Below are positions 9,123 through 21,660 of a stretch of 64,000 bases of DNA, piece after piece. Each line of letters opens with the position of its first letter. Position 1 is the first letter of the stretch. The notes below the pieces were generated by a model, which had not been told where the DNA came from, did not search any database, and worked only from the letters and a program-made list of their open reading frames with translations. The DNA comes from Trema orientale (Eukaryota; Streptophyta; Magnoliopsida; Rosales; Cannabaceae): assembly GCA_002914845.1 (NCBI GenBank), contig JXTC01000036.1:414726-478725 (forward strand). Direction: 5' to 3'. Position numbers and translations under genes: made by a program.

Positions 9123-12100
9123 CCCTTAATGAGTTTTAAGTATCTAAGCTAATTAATTACCAAAATTAGTTTAAAGAAGAAAATGTCAAAAAGATATACA
9201 CCACAAATATTGAAAGTGCGTATGTGAAGCAAAGATCGATATGATCATGACCAACCACATATATCATGAAAGATCTATAAAGTTAAATGCAAGAACAAAA
9301 AGCCCCGGCCTACAAGCAACAGCAACAAAACATATGGAAAAGCAACTAGAGAAAATAACACATCCTTTTGACACAACCGACCAAAAGATGAGCCAAAAAT
9401 TCAAAACTCACCATTGATAAAGACACTTTTTCAAGGGCGCTGGCCTTTCAACTTTCAAAAGGAGGCCCAACTTTAGGGCACCGTGCATGCTTTGCCCTTC
9501 AAAGGAGCAAGTCTTTGGTCCCCAGAAAAACACTTGTACAGCTTCCACTATTTATCCTCATCTCTCTTTTCTTTAATTTCCTTTTTTATTTATCACTATT
9601 ATTTTTGTGTGGAAACGTGCCATAGTATACTGTACATGTTAAAAAGAGAAACGTGCATGCGCGAATTTATATGTATAAGATAAATAAGATTAGGGTGTGT
9701 TTACAGTATGCGTGCATAGATAGCCTTATGTGCATACAGCATATAGATACACATATATTATTATATTTCAGCTCTCATCTGAACAAAGCTTTATTTCCCT
9801 AACTAGCTACTTATTTCTATACTAGTAAATATACATTTTCCTGTTCTATTGTACCTAAAGTCTTTTATCTTTCACATATATATATATATCGTCATGTTGT
9901 TATATATGTAGCTCTCTCTGCGACTCTCTCTTTCCTTATTATTCCTTCTAGCTTACTCCATAATTTCATTCACTTGAATCTTTTTCATAAGATCAGTTCT
10001 GATCCTTTTCTCTCTTCACCATGTGTGTGATTATTTCTTTCAAGTCAGGAGTGAGAGTATATGTACTTTTATCTAGTACTTCTTCATCAGTTCTACTCCA
10101 ACGTCATGAGAAGCAGTTTATCCTTCTCTCTCATAATTTTCATGCAATGGACACAAGTTGCCATTTCAAGAAGATAGAGGTTTCTCAAAGCCAATTGTCT
10201 CCATGATTAATGGATATATCATGATCTATTCAAGGGGGAATCAAGCGCTCTTGGTCCGAACATTTTATCATTTGTTTCTTCTTTCTTCTTCTTCTTCTTC
10301 CTTCTTTTTTTTTTTTTTTTTTCATTTTTTGGTTTATGAACATTGTCAATCGAATCTGTGACAGTATTTTGTTTTCGACGAGGTGTAGTACTTATTAGCA
10401 CTGTCATATCGATCGATCTTACAAATATGAAATTTGTGTGTTTTATTTAGTACTTAATTATGTTAGTTTATATGTTCCAATTGTGGTCATCAGTACTTAT
10501 CAATATTGTTTTATATATAGATGTTACTTGTTTTTGTAGTAGTAGATTGTTAGATTAGAATCTTGTAAGTGAAGGGTGCAATGGATTGATCATAAGTACG
10601 TTCCTTAATTTGTTACATTATATATATCTGTATATATATATAGTACTTGCACGTATTAATCCTCACGTAATTTAATGGAATCAGTTCGATTTTATAGATG
10701 CCTTCTTGGAGAGTACCTACCTCATTATTTATCCTGATGATCCAGTTTTTCCATTTACAAGCTAGCAGCTTCAATGATACTTCTGTAATAGGACACATCT
10801 TTTCCATCCAAATAATAACAGCACATATCTGCATGTTTTTAAACATAATATTAAATAAAATCACAATTTGAATCATACATGGAAGAAATTTGACTGTTCA
10901 AACTAAAACAGACATAACCAATGAAATTTCTTATTATATCCTAGCAGTAATGGTACTTGTATTAAATGTTGTCTTGCTATATATATTATATAGTTTGTGG
11001 CGTTAATTAATTTTTTTTAAGTATCTTGACCCTAGGAGGACTGCTAGCTGGCTAGCTGGATCTACATTAGATGAGCATATAAAATGAGAGATCAGTGTGA
11101 GTTCTATTTAGACACAGAAGTAATTTAATAAATCACGAAAAGAAGTTTTTCACTGTATTCTTCTATGCAGCAGTGTACTATATGCAAGAATATCATCTTA
11201 ATCCTTGTACCATGTAGCTTAATTTAAAGGCTAAAATTAACTTTATAAGACAGCTGCTGTCAATTCCTTCTTTCACACCTAATTAATACTCAAAAATTCA
11301 ATTAAAGTAGCCATAGAAATACATCATCATTTCACTAAGATGAGTTGTACTACTCCAAGCTAGATGCACACTAATTATGTATGATTTAATTTATTTTTTC
11401 TTTAATCATGAAAAAGCTAAGGTTGACTAGTATATATGACTTTCTGTTTTGCCTACTGATCCCTTGGCAGATTCCAGCTACAAAATCTCTTATCTCAAAA
11501 ACATATAAAAGGCTATTGTTTGATTGTAATTATCCATGTTTCTATCACTTTTCATTTTCTTTCTCACTAACCGAATGATGATTAACTGTTAATAACTAAA
11601 GTGTGGCAACTTGGACACAAGCTTCGAGGAATTGAGATGGGGTACCCTGTCTAGGTGTATTGGGTCTAACAACATCTTTCCAATAAACAATTCCCTCTTC
11701 AACTATTTAATTTTCTCTTTCATGTGGACCTTGAAGATTTGCAATTCCTTATAATGATAAACAATTATAGTGCAAAAAAAGTGAAACTTTGCCTCATTTT
11801 GTCCCCAACCTTTCAGGCTATCCCATGTTAGTAAACACATAAAGGTGAAATTGTTAGTATGACTTTATCCCTATTAGACATTTATCAGTCCCAATCAGTC
11901 AGTCCCAATCTGTCTGTCAAGTTTATATATAGGTTTATATGCATGGCCTCAAGAAGCGACAATTATCTTTATTGGCCCATGCAATATTCTCTTCTGATCA
12001 AGCCTTAAACATAGAGACTCAATATTCAAAAGTTGCCCAATTAAAGTTGGTGACTATTGTATGGTTCTTTATTGGCATTTGTCTCTCTAACAAACCAAAG

Positions 12101-12690
12101 ATTTAGTTTGATGGGACTGAAATCCCAAATTAAAGTCGTAAAATAAAACATCAGGCAAACTTATAAAAACAACTCTACTCCTTTTCCTCTTTCCTAACGT
12201 TCTTCTAAGCATGTTTACTAAATTAATGTAATGAAAAGAATCGTAAAGAGAAATGATTTCGAGAGAAAGAAGAAAGAATCAAAAATTGAGTTGTCCTTTC
12301 TTGTTTTCACTANAGAATCTTGAATGTATAAGACTCAAGATTTTTTTACAGAAGTGTCATGCTAGTATATATCAAAGCCATATCATTAGAATTGATTGGA
12401 ACAGATAACGCAATTGGTTTACTACAAAGGAATCTCAGGAATTTCAGCTTTACAACATAACTGGCCTCATCTGTATCAGTATAACTGGTTAAACGGTCTT
12501 TAGTCCAAACAAACTTTAGCCCGATTCCTTTTGGACCTCAAGTTTAAGGTAATAAAGGCTGGAGAAAATGAAGCAGATAGGATTAGTTTAGGCCATTGTG
12601 GATAATTTTGGGACTACCTCTAATAACAAGTTTTCTAGAACTAAAAATTGGGACCCCACAAGTTAAAAAACTAAAATACCCTGATTAAAC
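9123..12690. other. gene-less stretch; promoter-like block near 9.87-10.0 kb
   Basis: No coding exon could be supported on either strand. Around 9870-9950 there is a TA-rich box followed by CTCTCTCT pyrimidine runs, the usual look of a plant TATA box plus 5' leader. However, the downstream open frames (10021-10206 and others) are unlike any family I know. A pyrimidine tract lies at 10275-10322. A single N is at 12313. A non-coding transcript is possible but not shown. Confidence 0.5.
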
Positions 12691-12784
12691 CCTCAGCAAA
12701 TACCACAGAAAAACTGACATGACTATTGACTGACATGACCTCACCCTACACATTTCCCCGTAAAGCCCATTTAGCTTCAGCAGA

Positions 12785-13480
12785 GGTCAAGTTCTGAAAA
12801 GGTCAAGATCCACTTGACCTAAGGTCAGATACTTCTTGACATATAGGGTTAAGTGAATCTTGACCTCATAGCAAATTTTTAATAACATAAGGTCACGAAC
12901 CATTTATCTGACTGAGGTCAAGTTGTACTTGACTTTAGGTCGAGTAAAACTTGACTTGTTGTCTATTTGATAAGTTTATTTGATTGATTTAACTTACTAT
13001 TTGTTTTTTTTTTTATTTTTTTTTTATCTCAGACTGTATTTTATTTGTCATTAAATATGCAGAGCTCCTTGTGTTCGATTACGAAAACCACAAAAAACCG
13101 CTCTTAAATTCAAAAAACTGTTCACCCAAGTCTGTATTTAAGCTTTTCAATTAATTCTTCTTATCTAAAGAAATATCCCAAAATAATAAAACCAAGTTAG
13201 CTGAAGGTTAGAAAGAGTCTACGAAATCTACATCCACGATGTTGGCAGGAAGAACGAGAAAGTCGTCATCTATGTCCCCATTATCGAAGAAGAAGAATTT
13301 ATTTAAGTCCTCATTTATATTTTTATTGCCTGCTGTTTCAAGTCAAGTAGTTCTTGACCTAAGGTCAAGTACTACTTAACCCACGTGACCTAGGATCAAG
13401 GGCTAGTCAAGTAGTTTTTGACCCCACACTTAGTAGTTTTTATCCTAAAGTCATGAACTACTTGACCTAGGATGTCTAGA
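12785..13480. repeat. two blocks of TTGAC/GTCAA palindromic repeats
   Basis: Block 1 (12785-12960) and block 2 (13340-13480) each hold about ten copies of TCAAG/TTGACC, many arranged as inverted pairs such as TCAAGTAGTTCTTGACCT. They are separated by about 380 bp of AT-rich sequence without the motif. TTGACC/T is the W-box core bound by WRKY factors, but the arrangement also recalls subterminal repeats of DNA transposons. No clear terminal inverted repeats or target duplication were found. Confidence 0.65.
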
Positions 13481-14041
13481 TCACCGTTGCATGAAGAAGA
13501 TGAATATAGTTCAGCAAAAATACATGAATATTTTAGCACAATATTTTCTAGATCACTATTATAGACTTCCTTTAATATTGAACACTCATTGTGTTACATT
13601 TCATGAAATAAAGTATATATTTACATTATAAGATCCAAGCTTTCAAATGCCAAAGCTCCCAAACAAGATCCAAGTAACAAGTTTCGCTCTTTTTTCGAAT
13701 TAAAAATGCTTTGGTTAGAAAAGGGAAAAAAAAAAACAACGAGAGAAAAAGGAAGAACATGGCTGTGAAAAGATGAGACAAAGAAATAAATATAGCAAAG
13801 GAGGGAAAGAACGAAAATGAAAAAAAAAGAGGGAGAAAGTGCATTTAATGCATTAAATTTTCACACCAACTTCCACTTATCAGCTAAGGGCAATATTGGA
13901 AACCTTTTATTTCTCTCTTCATCAACTTAAAATGTTGGTCTTATCTATGTTTAAAAAACAGTATGTCCCAAAAATGTCTACTATGACCCAAATTAGTCCT
14001 ATTCATGTCCTTTTCTCTAAAGGCTGATGATCTGAGCCTAA

Positions 14042-16153
14042 GGGCTATATAATTCATAGGACCAAACTGGTACCTCAAGTCCATGATGAGAAATTGACGC
14101 TAGTAGTTCAGATTTGGTACAAATTTATATTTTTAGTGTCATTTTTCATAATCACATTTTTAGTTTGAAATAATGACTTTTTAAGTTACTTTTGGAGAGA
14201 CAAAATTTATCACTTCAAAACAACCCTTCTGACAATTTTTTTCTTTGAGAAGACCCCATATATCATTTAATGCGGTGTAAGTAAAAAGTCTAATACAGTT
14301 TCCTACTTTCCCTCATTTTTTTTCTTGTTTTTTTTTTTTTCCAGTTGGGTCCCTCTTTTGCCTTACTTTCTCCTACTTTTTCCCTATTTCCCCATTTTCC
14401 CAAGCCTACAAAGCTCCTACCATCACTCACTTTTCTTTTTTTTTAAGGAACTTTTTATTTTCTTTCCAAACCAATATATTTTTCATTTCTCCAAACATTC
14501 TACTCACAAATGTACAAAGCTCTGCATTATTCAATTTTATTACAGGTAGTCATAATTCAATGACTGATGGTCATAATTTGTTTTATATCGTTATAAACAT
14601 TATGAGAGTTTTAATACATGAACAGTGTCACAATTTTATAACTAATAATCATATATGTCACGAATTTGTAGTACATTGTGATTAGAAGTAGTTAGAATTT
14701 TTATGACTATATGTCACAATATTTTTGATACCTTTTGCTGAGTATGTTTTCTATTATAACATTGTGATTAAAAGAAGTCATAATTGTTTTGAGATATTTT
14801 ATATTTTAATGTGACCCTTGGTCAAACAATTTATGACAGATAGTATCAAACGATAGAGAACTTGTTCATCTTGGATTGTGTGAGTAAGTCACACAATTAA
14901 TCACAAATTATTCATTTTCTAAATTTTTACATAAAAATCCATAATTTATAAATTAGTAGTCATAACATATCTCTTTAAGTTATACAATCCCTGATAGTAG
15001 TCAAGATCTGTGATTTAGAGTCACAAAAGTTGTTACAATCACATATTTGTGACTATTTATAGTTATAATGGCTCACTAGTTTATAACAATGTCTAACAAT
15101 ATCCTAAGCTCACACAAAATCTATTTTTTACATGAAAAACTATGGCATCAAGATTAGTAGTCATAATATGTATGACTTAAGATCACATAATCCGTGACAG
15201 TCAATAGTTTCTCACAGTTCTAAAAAGTACAAAATCTGATTTGTGATTGCAACTCACAAAATTTATGACAACTATACATTTTTCACTATAAGGCACACAT
15301 ATTCACTTCTAAAATACTATTGCAAAAATGAAGCATAGATAAAGAAGTTTGAAGGTCTCTTTGAGCAAAAAAAAAAAAAAAAAGACTAAACAGAGGACGA
15401 CCTCAGCATTTTCAATGGAGACAGAAAACAAAAGCCAATTGGTCACTGGAGCCATTTATTATTATTAATACCCACTTATTCTTCTTCTTCTTCGTCTTCG
15501 GTCGTCACTAATCTTTATTTTTTTTTTCTTCCTTTAAATATAATAAACAATAAATGTATCATTTATTGCACAACTGATTTCTTTTTTTTTTTTTTATGGA
15601 AACAAACAATAAGTATGAAAAAAAAAAGAAAAATCAAACTGCTATTACCTTCAACTGTTACTAGTACTGAAGCTTACTTCCTCATTCAGAATCCAAAACA
15701 CAGTTTTTTATCTACTTGGAAGCCATTCTTTGTGGAGACTAAAGCTAGTTAAGGGCTTATATGAGAAGACTTTAAAAATACGATAAGGGGTTTAGTTGGA
15801 AAAGCTTGAAGTTTTCAATGTTGAGAGAGAGTGGGAGAAGAAACAGGCTAAGAATGAGGTAAGAGCTAGGTTTACATTATGAGAATAAGAAGAAAAAGAA
15901 TTAGTAATTTATTTTATTTTGTTTTAAATTTGTGTCTTTTTTGAATTGAAAATTTTGCAAAAAGAAGAAAAATAAGATCAAAAGCTCTGACAGGAATTAT
16001 TTACATAGTCCAATAAAAAGATATTTTGGACTTTTCGTTGTATAAGGAGCACTAAAAATGTCATTTTGAAAAATAATACTAAAAAGGTAAATTTATGCTG
16101 AAATTGAACTATTAGCGTAAATTTCTTAGTCCATGACTCTATAGTTTTAGCCC
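14042..16153. mobile_element. large inverted-repeat element, MULE-like, about 2.1 kb
   Basis: The left end (14042 to about 14165) matches the reverse complement of the right end (about 16030-16153) over more than 100 bp with indels. Matching landmarks are GGGCTA at the tips, then TCCATGA/TCATGGA, AAATTGACGCTAGTAG versus AAATTTACGCTAATAG, and TTTTTAGTGTCATTTTTCA versus TTTTTAGTATTATTTTTCA. Long degenerate terminal inverted repeats suggest a Mutator-like element. The flanks show no convincing 9-bp duplication, so the exact ends are uncertain. No transposase frame is present. Confidence 0.55.
14545..15290. repeat. dispersed TGTGAC/GTCACA motif field
   Basis: Dozens of short words on both strands (GTCACAA, TTGTGAC, GTCATAA, TTATGAC) repeat every 20-50 bp inside the 2.1-kb inverted-repeat element. 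No unit of fixed length. Similar words recur at 50000-50400 and 62640-62950. Confidence 0.55.
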
Positions 16154-16180
16154 ATATATTTCTTTTTGTCTTCTTGCTTT

Positions 16181-16215
<35 letters not shown>

Positions 16216-18200
16216 TGAAATAGGAAAAGCCAATTCAATTCATTTCTAAAATAGTGCCTACACTCTATAATAATGTATGTTTCTTTATAGAAACCTTTCC
16301 ACATGGGTTTCTATCTTCTTTATAGAACAATATACCTAAACTATATAGAGCTTCTTATTAACAATAAAAAAAAAATGTCCCACCACAATCTTTTATTGCA
16401 TGCTCTTTGGCCCTTTTTCCAGGTGTAATGCACATTGATCCCAATTGATCAATTTCCAGGGCTTTGAGTCACTGTCATCCTTCACGCTAAAGCTGCTTTT
16501 TGTCCAACTTGTTAGCCTCATGCTCATGCCTTGGTTAGGTTGTCTGGTGTGGAATTCATATTAATCCCTTTTGTTTCCTTTCCTTTTTGCTTTGTATATT
16601 ATTTTTACATCACTAACTGGACCATGGGTTTTCGAAAAAGAGAGGTATATAATATACCATGCAATGTAGTGTCAAGTTGAAATGACCCATCAGCGAAGTT
16701 TTCTTTGAACATACGTATTGAAATGTTAATCAATAATAAGCTTTTTTTGGGCAGCTAGCTTAATTTTGAAAAACTTATTACTTGTTAGGCACTTTCAACA
16801 CGTTTACTAATCAATACTGGAAAAAAAAAAAAAATCATAACGGGAAATGATTTAGTAAAAAATGAAAACAAGTAAAAGGATTGTGTTGTGTCATTATTTT
16901 TTCCCTTATTTCAGTAATTATATAAGGGTTTCACTCAAAGTTGTATCATAAATTAACGTAGAAGGAAACACTTCTCTTATAGAATCCAGTGTTAAGATTC
17001 ATTGTGGATTAGTAAATATGATTTTTTTTAGTGTTCTAGTGTTGCACCGAATTTGAAGATCATGGACTGATGAGTTGGGAGAGTTCATGTAATTCCTTGA
17101 CTGACTAGCTAAAGGGTTGAAATAACACTTGATAATAGATACTGATCATCAAGAGTAAACTGTAACTTTTACATTCTTATTTTTCTTTAAACTTATGACT
17201 GGAGAAAGTATTAAAAAAATTAGAATTCTTCTAAAATTTAATAAACGTGCCAAGATTCAAGAGGGTATGTCTTAAACGAGTTTTTGGGCTCGTTTGGTTC
17301 GCCTATTTGAATGTGTGTATTTAAATGGAAATTGTAGAATGTGTTATAATTGGAATGAGAGACATTTGAATAGTTTAAATGGTGGAATGTGTTGTAATTA
17401 GAATGGGAGCATTGGAATGGACCATTCAAAAACATCTCTCCTCCTCCATTCTCATTCAAGACACAAAAAAACTATTCTAATGGTTAACTTTTTGGATGGA
17501 CCATTTGAATGAAAAAACTGAATTATTGAAACAAACACACATTCTAAAAGATCATTTGAATGGAAAAACTGAATTGTTGAAACAAATACTATTCCATACA
17601 AACTGTTCTTTCATTTTCTTTTTCATTTTTTTTCTTTTTGCCAAGTACACTCTTCTTGTGCTTCGTAAAATTCTAAAATTAATGCACAATCATTATCAAT
17701 GATACCGTTTTCTTTTCCCAAAAAAGGGCAAAGTAAAAAAAATCATTTTAAATTCTTGTCACAACATACATTTTTCTGGAAATTTCTTAAATTCATAGTT
17801 TTGAGATTCAAAGTGGCTAAGATGCAAATAAATTAAAATAGAAAGTTTTAGGTAAAGGAAAAAAAAATATTTTCTTAATATCCCAACAAGTTCTTCAGTT
17901 AAAACTTTACTTTCAGAAATAGCCATGAGGCCCATGACTACAAATAAAATAATACAAATTCAGCATTGGAAATTCATTTTTCAAATTTTTATGTACTCAT
18001 CAGAATAATATTGTTGACGATTCTCATGCTACTTCAGTTCTTATAGAGAAAAAACAGAAAAATATAAGTAAGTAGAAAAACAATATAATAATGACAAATG
18101 AATAAAATCATGGTGTTGTTCTCTGTACTTTGACAAAGCTCTATTAATATTTCTTTCCGCAATAACTAAACCCCCTAAAAAGAAAGTCTTTAATATAGTA
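16154..18200. other. gene-less stretch with a 40-base poly-T and a MITE-like remnant
   Basis: Poly-T at about 16175-16214. At 17285-17610 a stretch begins GGGCTCGTTTGGTTCG, a start common to plant hAT/Harbinger MITEs. It contains repeated GAATG words and an approximately 50-bp direct repeat (CATTTGAATG(A/G)AAAAACTGAATT near 17502 and 17554). I could not find its other end. No coding exon supported. Confidence 0.45.
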
Positions 18201-18215
18201 TTCAATAATTATTTC

Positions 18216-18223
18216 CACGTGTC
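18216..18223 (+). promoter_or_regulatory. G-box/ABRE-like site upstream of Di19
   Basis: CCACGTGTCAG contains CACGTG (18216-18221) overlapping ACGTGTC (18217-18223), the core of abscisic-acid response elements, about 240 bp before the Di19 start codon. It fits a drought-responsive gene family, but function is inferred from the motif only. Confidence 0.45.
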
Positions 18224-18462
18224 AGTTATCCAGCTAGTAGCTTTTTGTGTGTCAGAAAAAGCTTTCAGTGTCAGAGCAATATATGTTCATGTAAGCAAAG
18301 CCACCACAACCTCTTTCTCCATCAGATTCCAAACCCCAAAAACTGATGGGAAAGAAGGTTCTCTCCTTCTGATTTCTAAACCCATTTTCTCATAAAACCC
18401 ATTTGCCCAAATCCCTTTTTCTCGACGGAAACGCCGTGGTAGGTCGCCGGAAAGTTGACTCC

Positions 18463-20494
18463 ATGGATGTTGACTTCTGGGCTTCAAGGGCTCACTCTGC
18501 TAGACACTTCTCGGCTGTCCAGGCTGCTCGGCTTCACTCTGGTACTTGATTTTTTGTTCCTTTATTTTCTTTGCTTTTGATTATGAAATGTACTAGTTTG
18601 TGGGGTCTTATCCATTTCTTGGTCTTTTATTGTAAAGATGAGGGGTTTAACTATAAAAATGGCTAATTGGGCATAAATGTTTGGTTGATTTTTTTTTGGG
18701 AAATGATTTACTAAGGGTGGGAATTAGTTTTAAGAATTTTATTGCCTTCCTGGGATTATTCTGTTTTTAAAGATTTCTTTTTTAGTTTTCTGCTTTGCTT
18801 TAATTTAGAAGCTAAAGTTCTTCTGAGAGATTTCATGGGTTTGGATATATATATATATATATATATATATACTGGCTAATTTAATTTGCCTTAGTGAACT
18901 AATTTAATCTTTTCTTTTGTGTTTTGACAATGAGCTAATTTCCTTGAATTTATCAATCGTTTAGCAAGTCTTTATATTGCCGCAGATGGTTACACTCATA
19001 TTTTACTCTTCAGTGAGACCGAAGTCTATAATATGAGTCTGATTTGTGTTTTGTCTTTGAATGTTGGATTCAATGTTCAACTCTTGTTCTTTTGTTCTTT
19101 GAAATATGTCAAACAGATCGGAGCTTCACCTTGGATGCCGTTGAAGGAGATGAAGATACAAAGCCTTGTTTTCCTTGCCCTTTCTGTTATGTGGATATTG
19201 AAGTTACTTCACTCTGCATCCACTTGCAAGAAGAACATTGCTTTGACTTAAGAACTGCAGTGAGTGAAATTCTCGACTTGATGTTTCCTGAGATAATTAT
19301 TCTCTTTTTTTTCTCGTTTTGGGAAAAAACTTGGTTGTTACTGATCCAGATCCTTGAGTGAAATTGAATCGTTTATTGAAGAGTGTGTGAATAATATCAT
19401 GATACTTGAATTTCACATTATTGAAGAGTGTTATTTAAGCAGCCTTCAGCAACTCAATAAAAGAGAGATGTAACTTGGCGTTTCTTTCATTCAGTTCACA
19501 ACGTACTCTTTTTAGATTTTGGACCTGATGGCTGCTTTATCATTGCTATTTCAGGTTTGTCCTCTATGTGCAGCAAATCTAGGGAAAGATGTAATTGGAC
19601 ATTTTATGGTGCAACATGCAAGCTCCTTAAAGGTAGTAGTGTTGATTTTTGGTTTTTTGTGTTATGGATTCAATATATCGTAGATGGGGAGAATCTTTAC
19701 TTGAAGGGAAACATTTGCACTTTGCAGCATAGAAGAAAAACTCAGAAATCTGGCTTTTGGACTAGTAGTACAGCGATGCTTGGAAAGGAGCAGCCTAAAC
19801 GAGGAAGGGGAGACTCATATGAATCTGCACCTGATCCTTTACTCTCGCCGTTTATCTGCAGCTTATCCTTTTCGGAGCCTAAAGGTGTTCAGCAAGATGA
19901 AAGTTCTAGCACTGATGCGCCAGTGACTACTGATGCGAAAAGGTATTCTCCCATATTTTGTAAAATGCGAATTGTTTATTTTCTGACATTCAATGAGGTT
20001 TTCAGGGACTAAGATTTAATAGCATTATGAGTCTCCAACTTGTGGAAATGTGGGTAGACATGATAGTGAAACTTAATAGGTGGACGTCTCTCCATCTAGA
20101 GAGACCATTTGTGCACATTTATCGTCTATACCATTGTAGAAGGTTGACAAGAAAAACTTGGTGATTATATTGAAAATGGGATTTCTCTCTGTAAACCGAC
20201 TTCCTTGTCCTTATTTTGTTTTCCGAGAACCGTAAAAGTAGAAACTGCGATTTTGGCTCTGATTAGTATCTTGAGTACTTGGCCCTTTCTGATAGAGTTT
20301 GTATGATAAATATTACTATTTTGTCTTTGGAAGTTACTCAGAAACCCCCACGTAAGAATTGGCTTATTCTTGGTGTTGATTGATTGTGTTGTTTGTGCAG
20401 CACTGAGACATCATCACATAGCAAAAAAGATAATGAAGAGAGGAGGCAAAGAGCAGCATTTGTGCAACAGTTGATAGCGTCAACCATCTTCTAG
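18463..20494 (+). CDS. DI19: Di19-type (dehydration-induced 19) zinc-finger protein, 5 exons
   Basis: Exons 18463-18541, 19117-19259, 19555-19632, 19728-19942 and 20401-20494, all with GT-AG borders, give 202 residues. The start MDVDFWASRAHSARHFSAVQ and the end QLIASTIF are hallmarks of the plant Di19 family, which are nuclear proteins tied to drought, salt and light signalling and able to bind DNA. Two adjacent atypical C2H2 fingers are visible: C47/C50 with H62/H67, and C76/C79 with H90/H95. They are followed by a basic HRRK, a candidate nuclear signal, and by an acidic/Ser-rich tail. The family length is about 200-230, so this copy looks complete. The 3' UTR seems to run to about 20.8 kb. 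It is convergent with TUFA. Which paralogue it is cannot be told. Confidence 0.93.
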
Positions 20495-21076
20495 GAACAT
20501 CTTCGGGTCTTTACAAGTTTTAAAATGGGGAGGGCTGCTTCCATCATCTGTGCCACAGATTAGTATTAATGGTGGTTATGCATGGTTTTGGAGAAGAAAG
20601 TCACATAGATTCCACACTAGGTACTTAGAAGAGTTGTCTCTGAATGGCGAACGATTATGTCCTACAGTAAGGGCAATCTGTATTTATCTCGTATCTATAT
20701 ATATATGTACATCTACATCTAGTCAGTAGCCTGTTTAAAGGCTACTTTCTATCATCAGCAGAATGAAAATTAACCTATTAAGAAAGCTTTTACTTCACAG
20801 TTCATATGTCTGGAGTGTGTTGTGCATATCTTTCATAAACTGCTGCATTTTGTAGTAACCCAATCTACTTATGAAATTCTGATTTAGGAGCTGTATTGAA
20901 AGGCCACCAACCATCCATGGCTGGAGTTAGTTTTGCTTCTGTAAATTTTCCCGTTTGCTGGGTTTGTTCCTTTGATTTACGCGATGGTATATTATAAATT
21001 ATAGTGAACTGTACATGAGGCATCTTTTCTCTCTACGTTTCCTTACAATGCACAACTACAAAAGCGAGAGTATAAG

Positions 21077-21660
21077 GTGGGTTTTAGCGCTGCTACTTTC
21101 AATATTCATTCCATTCACGACTCGGTTCTCCGAGTATTCTGCAGCTTTATCCCCCCTTCTGCCATAGGAGCCCATTACCAACCGGGTGCCTTCCCCCTGA
21201 AGGGTGGTGGATTAAATGTGATTCAAATATCTCCGGGCTTGCTTTACATGGTTTTGTTTAAGTTCTGGTTATTCGGGATCATCTTGAAAGAGTCATTGTT
21301 ACTTTCTCTGAGAAAATACTTGTCCGGTCACCGAGGTGGCAGAGGATGCAGCAGTTCGCAGAGTGTTACTCTTCTTCGTGATAGGGCCTTCTTAAAGTTC
21401 TTCCTTGAAGGCGGCTATGCTATGGTGTTTAGAGCTCTCGAGTCCAAGTTTCCCCCGGATTCCTGGAGGTTTCATAATTTGCTGATGGAGTGCCTTTCCT
21501 TGCTCTTTAGTTTCTGTGATTGTAAAGCCTGCCTTATCCCTCGTGAGTTTAATTTTGCTGCTTGTAATTTAGCATTCTAGTGTGCTTCTGTTAGTGTTTT
21601 TGGTTGTATTGCTATAGATGTAATTTCTTCTGCTGTTTTATTAGACGACGTTCCCCACTT
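21077..21660 (+). pseudogene. possible LINE RNase H (RVT_3-like) remnant
   Basis: An open frame of 167 codons (21077-21580) has a C-terminal part (FRALESKF, LLMECLSLLFSFCDCKACL, IPREFNFAACNLAF) that reads like the end of the RNase H domain of plant LINEs, where an ESD...W...V.R..N.AAH.LA pattern is usual. After a TAG the same frame continues with similar character to about 21660. The acidic catalytic residues are not convincing and the first half is unrecognised. It could be a chance frame. It lies between the 3' ends of Di19 and TUFA. Confidence 0.35.

Noticed and set aside
10020-10260. MicroRNA precursor
   Set aside because: No known plant microRNA word or long foldback could be recognised by eye.
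10158-10407. Frames with Ser/Phe or Lys runs
   Set aside because: Translation of a CTT/T-rich tract; low complexity.
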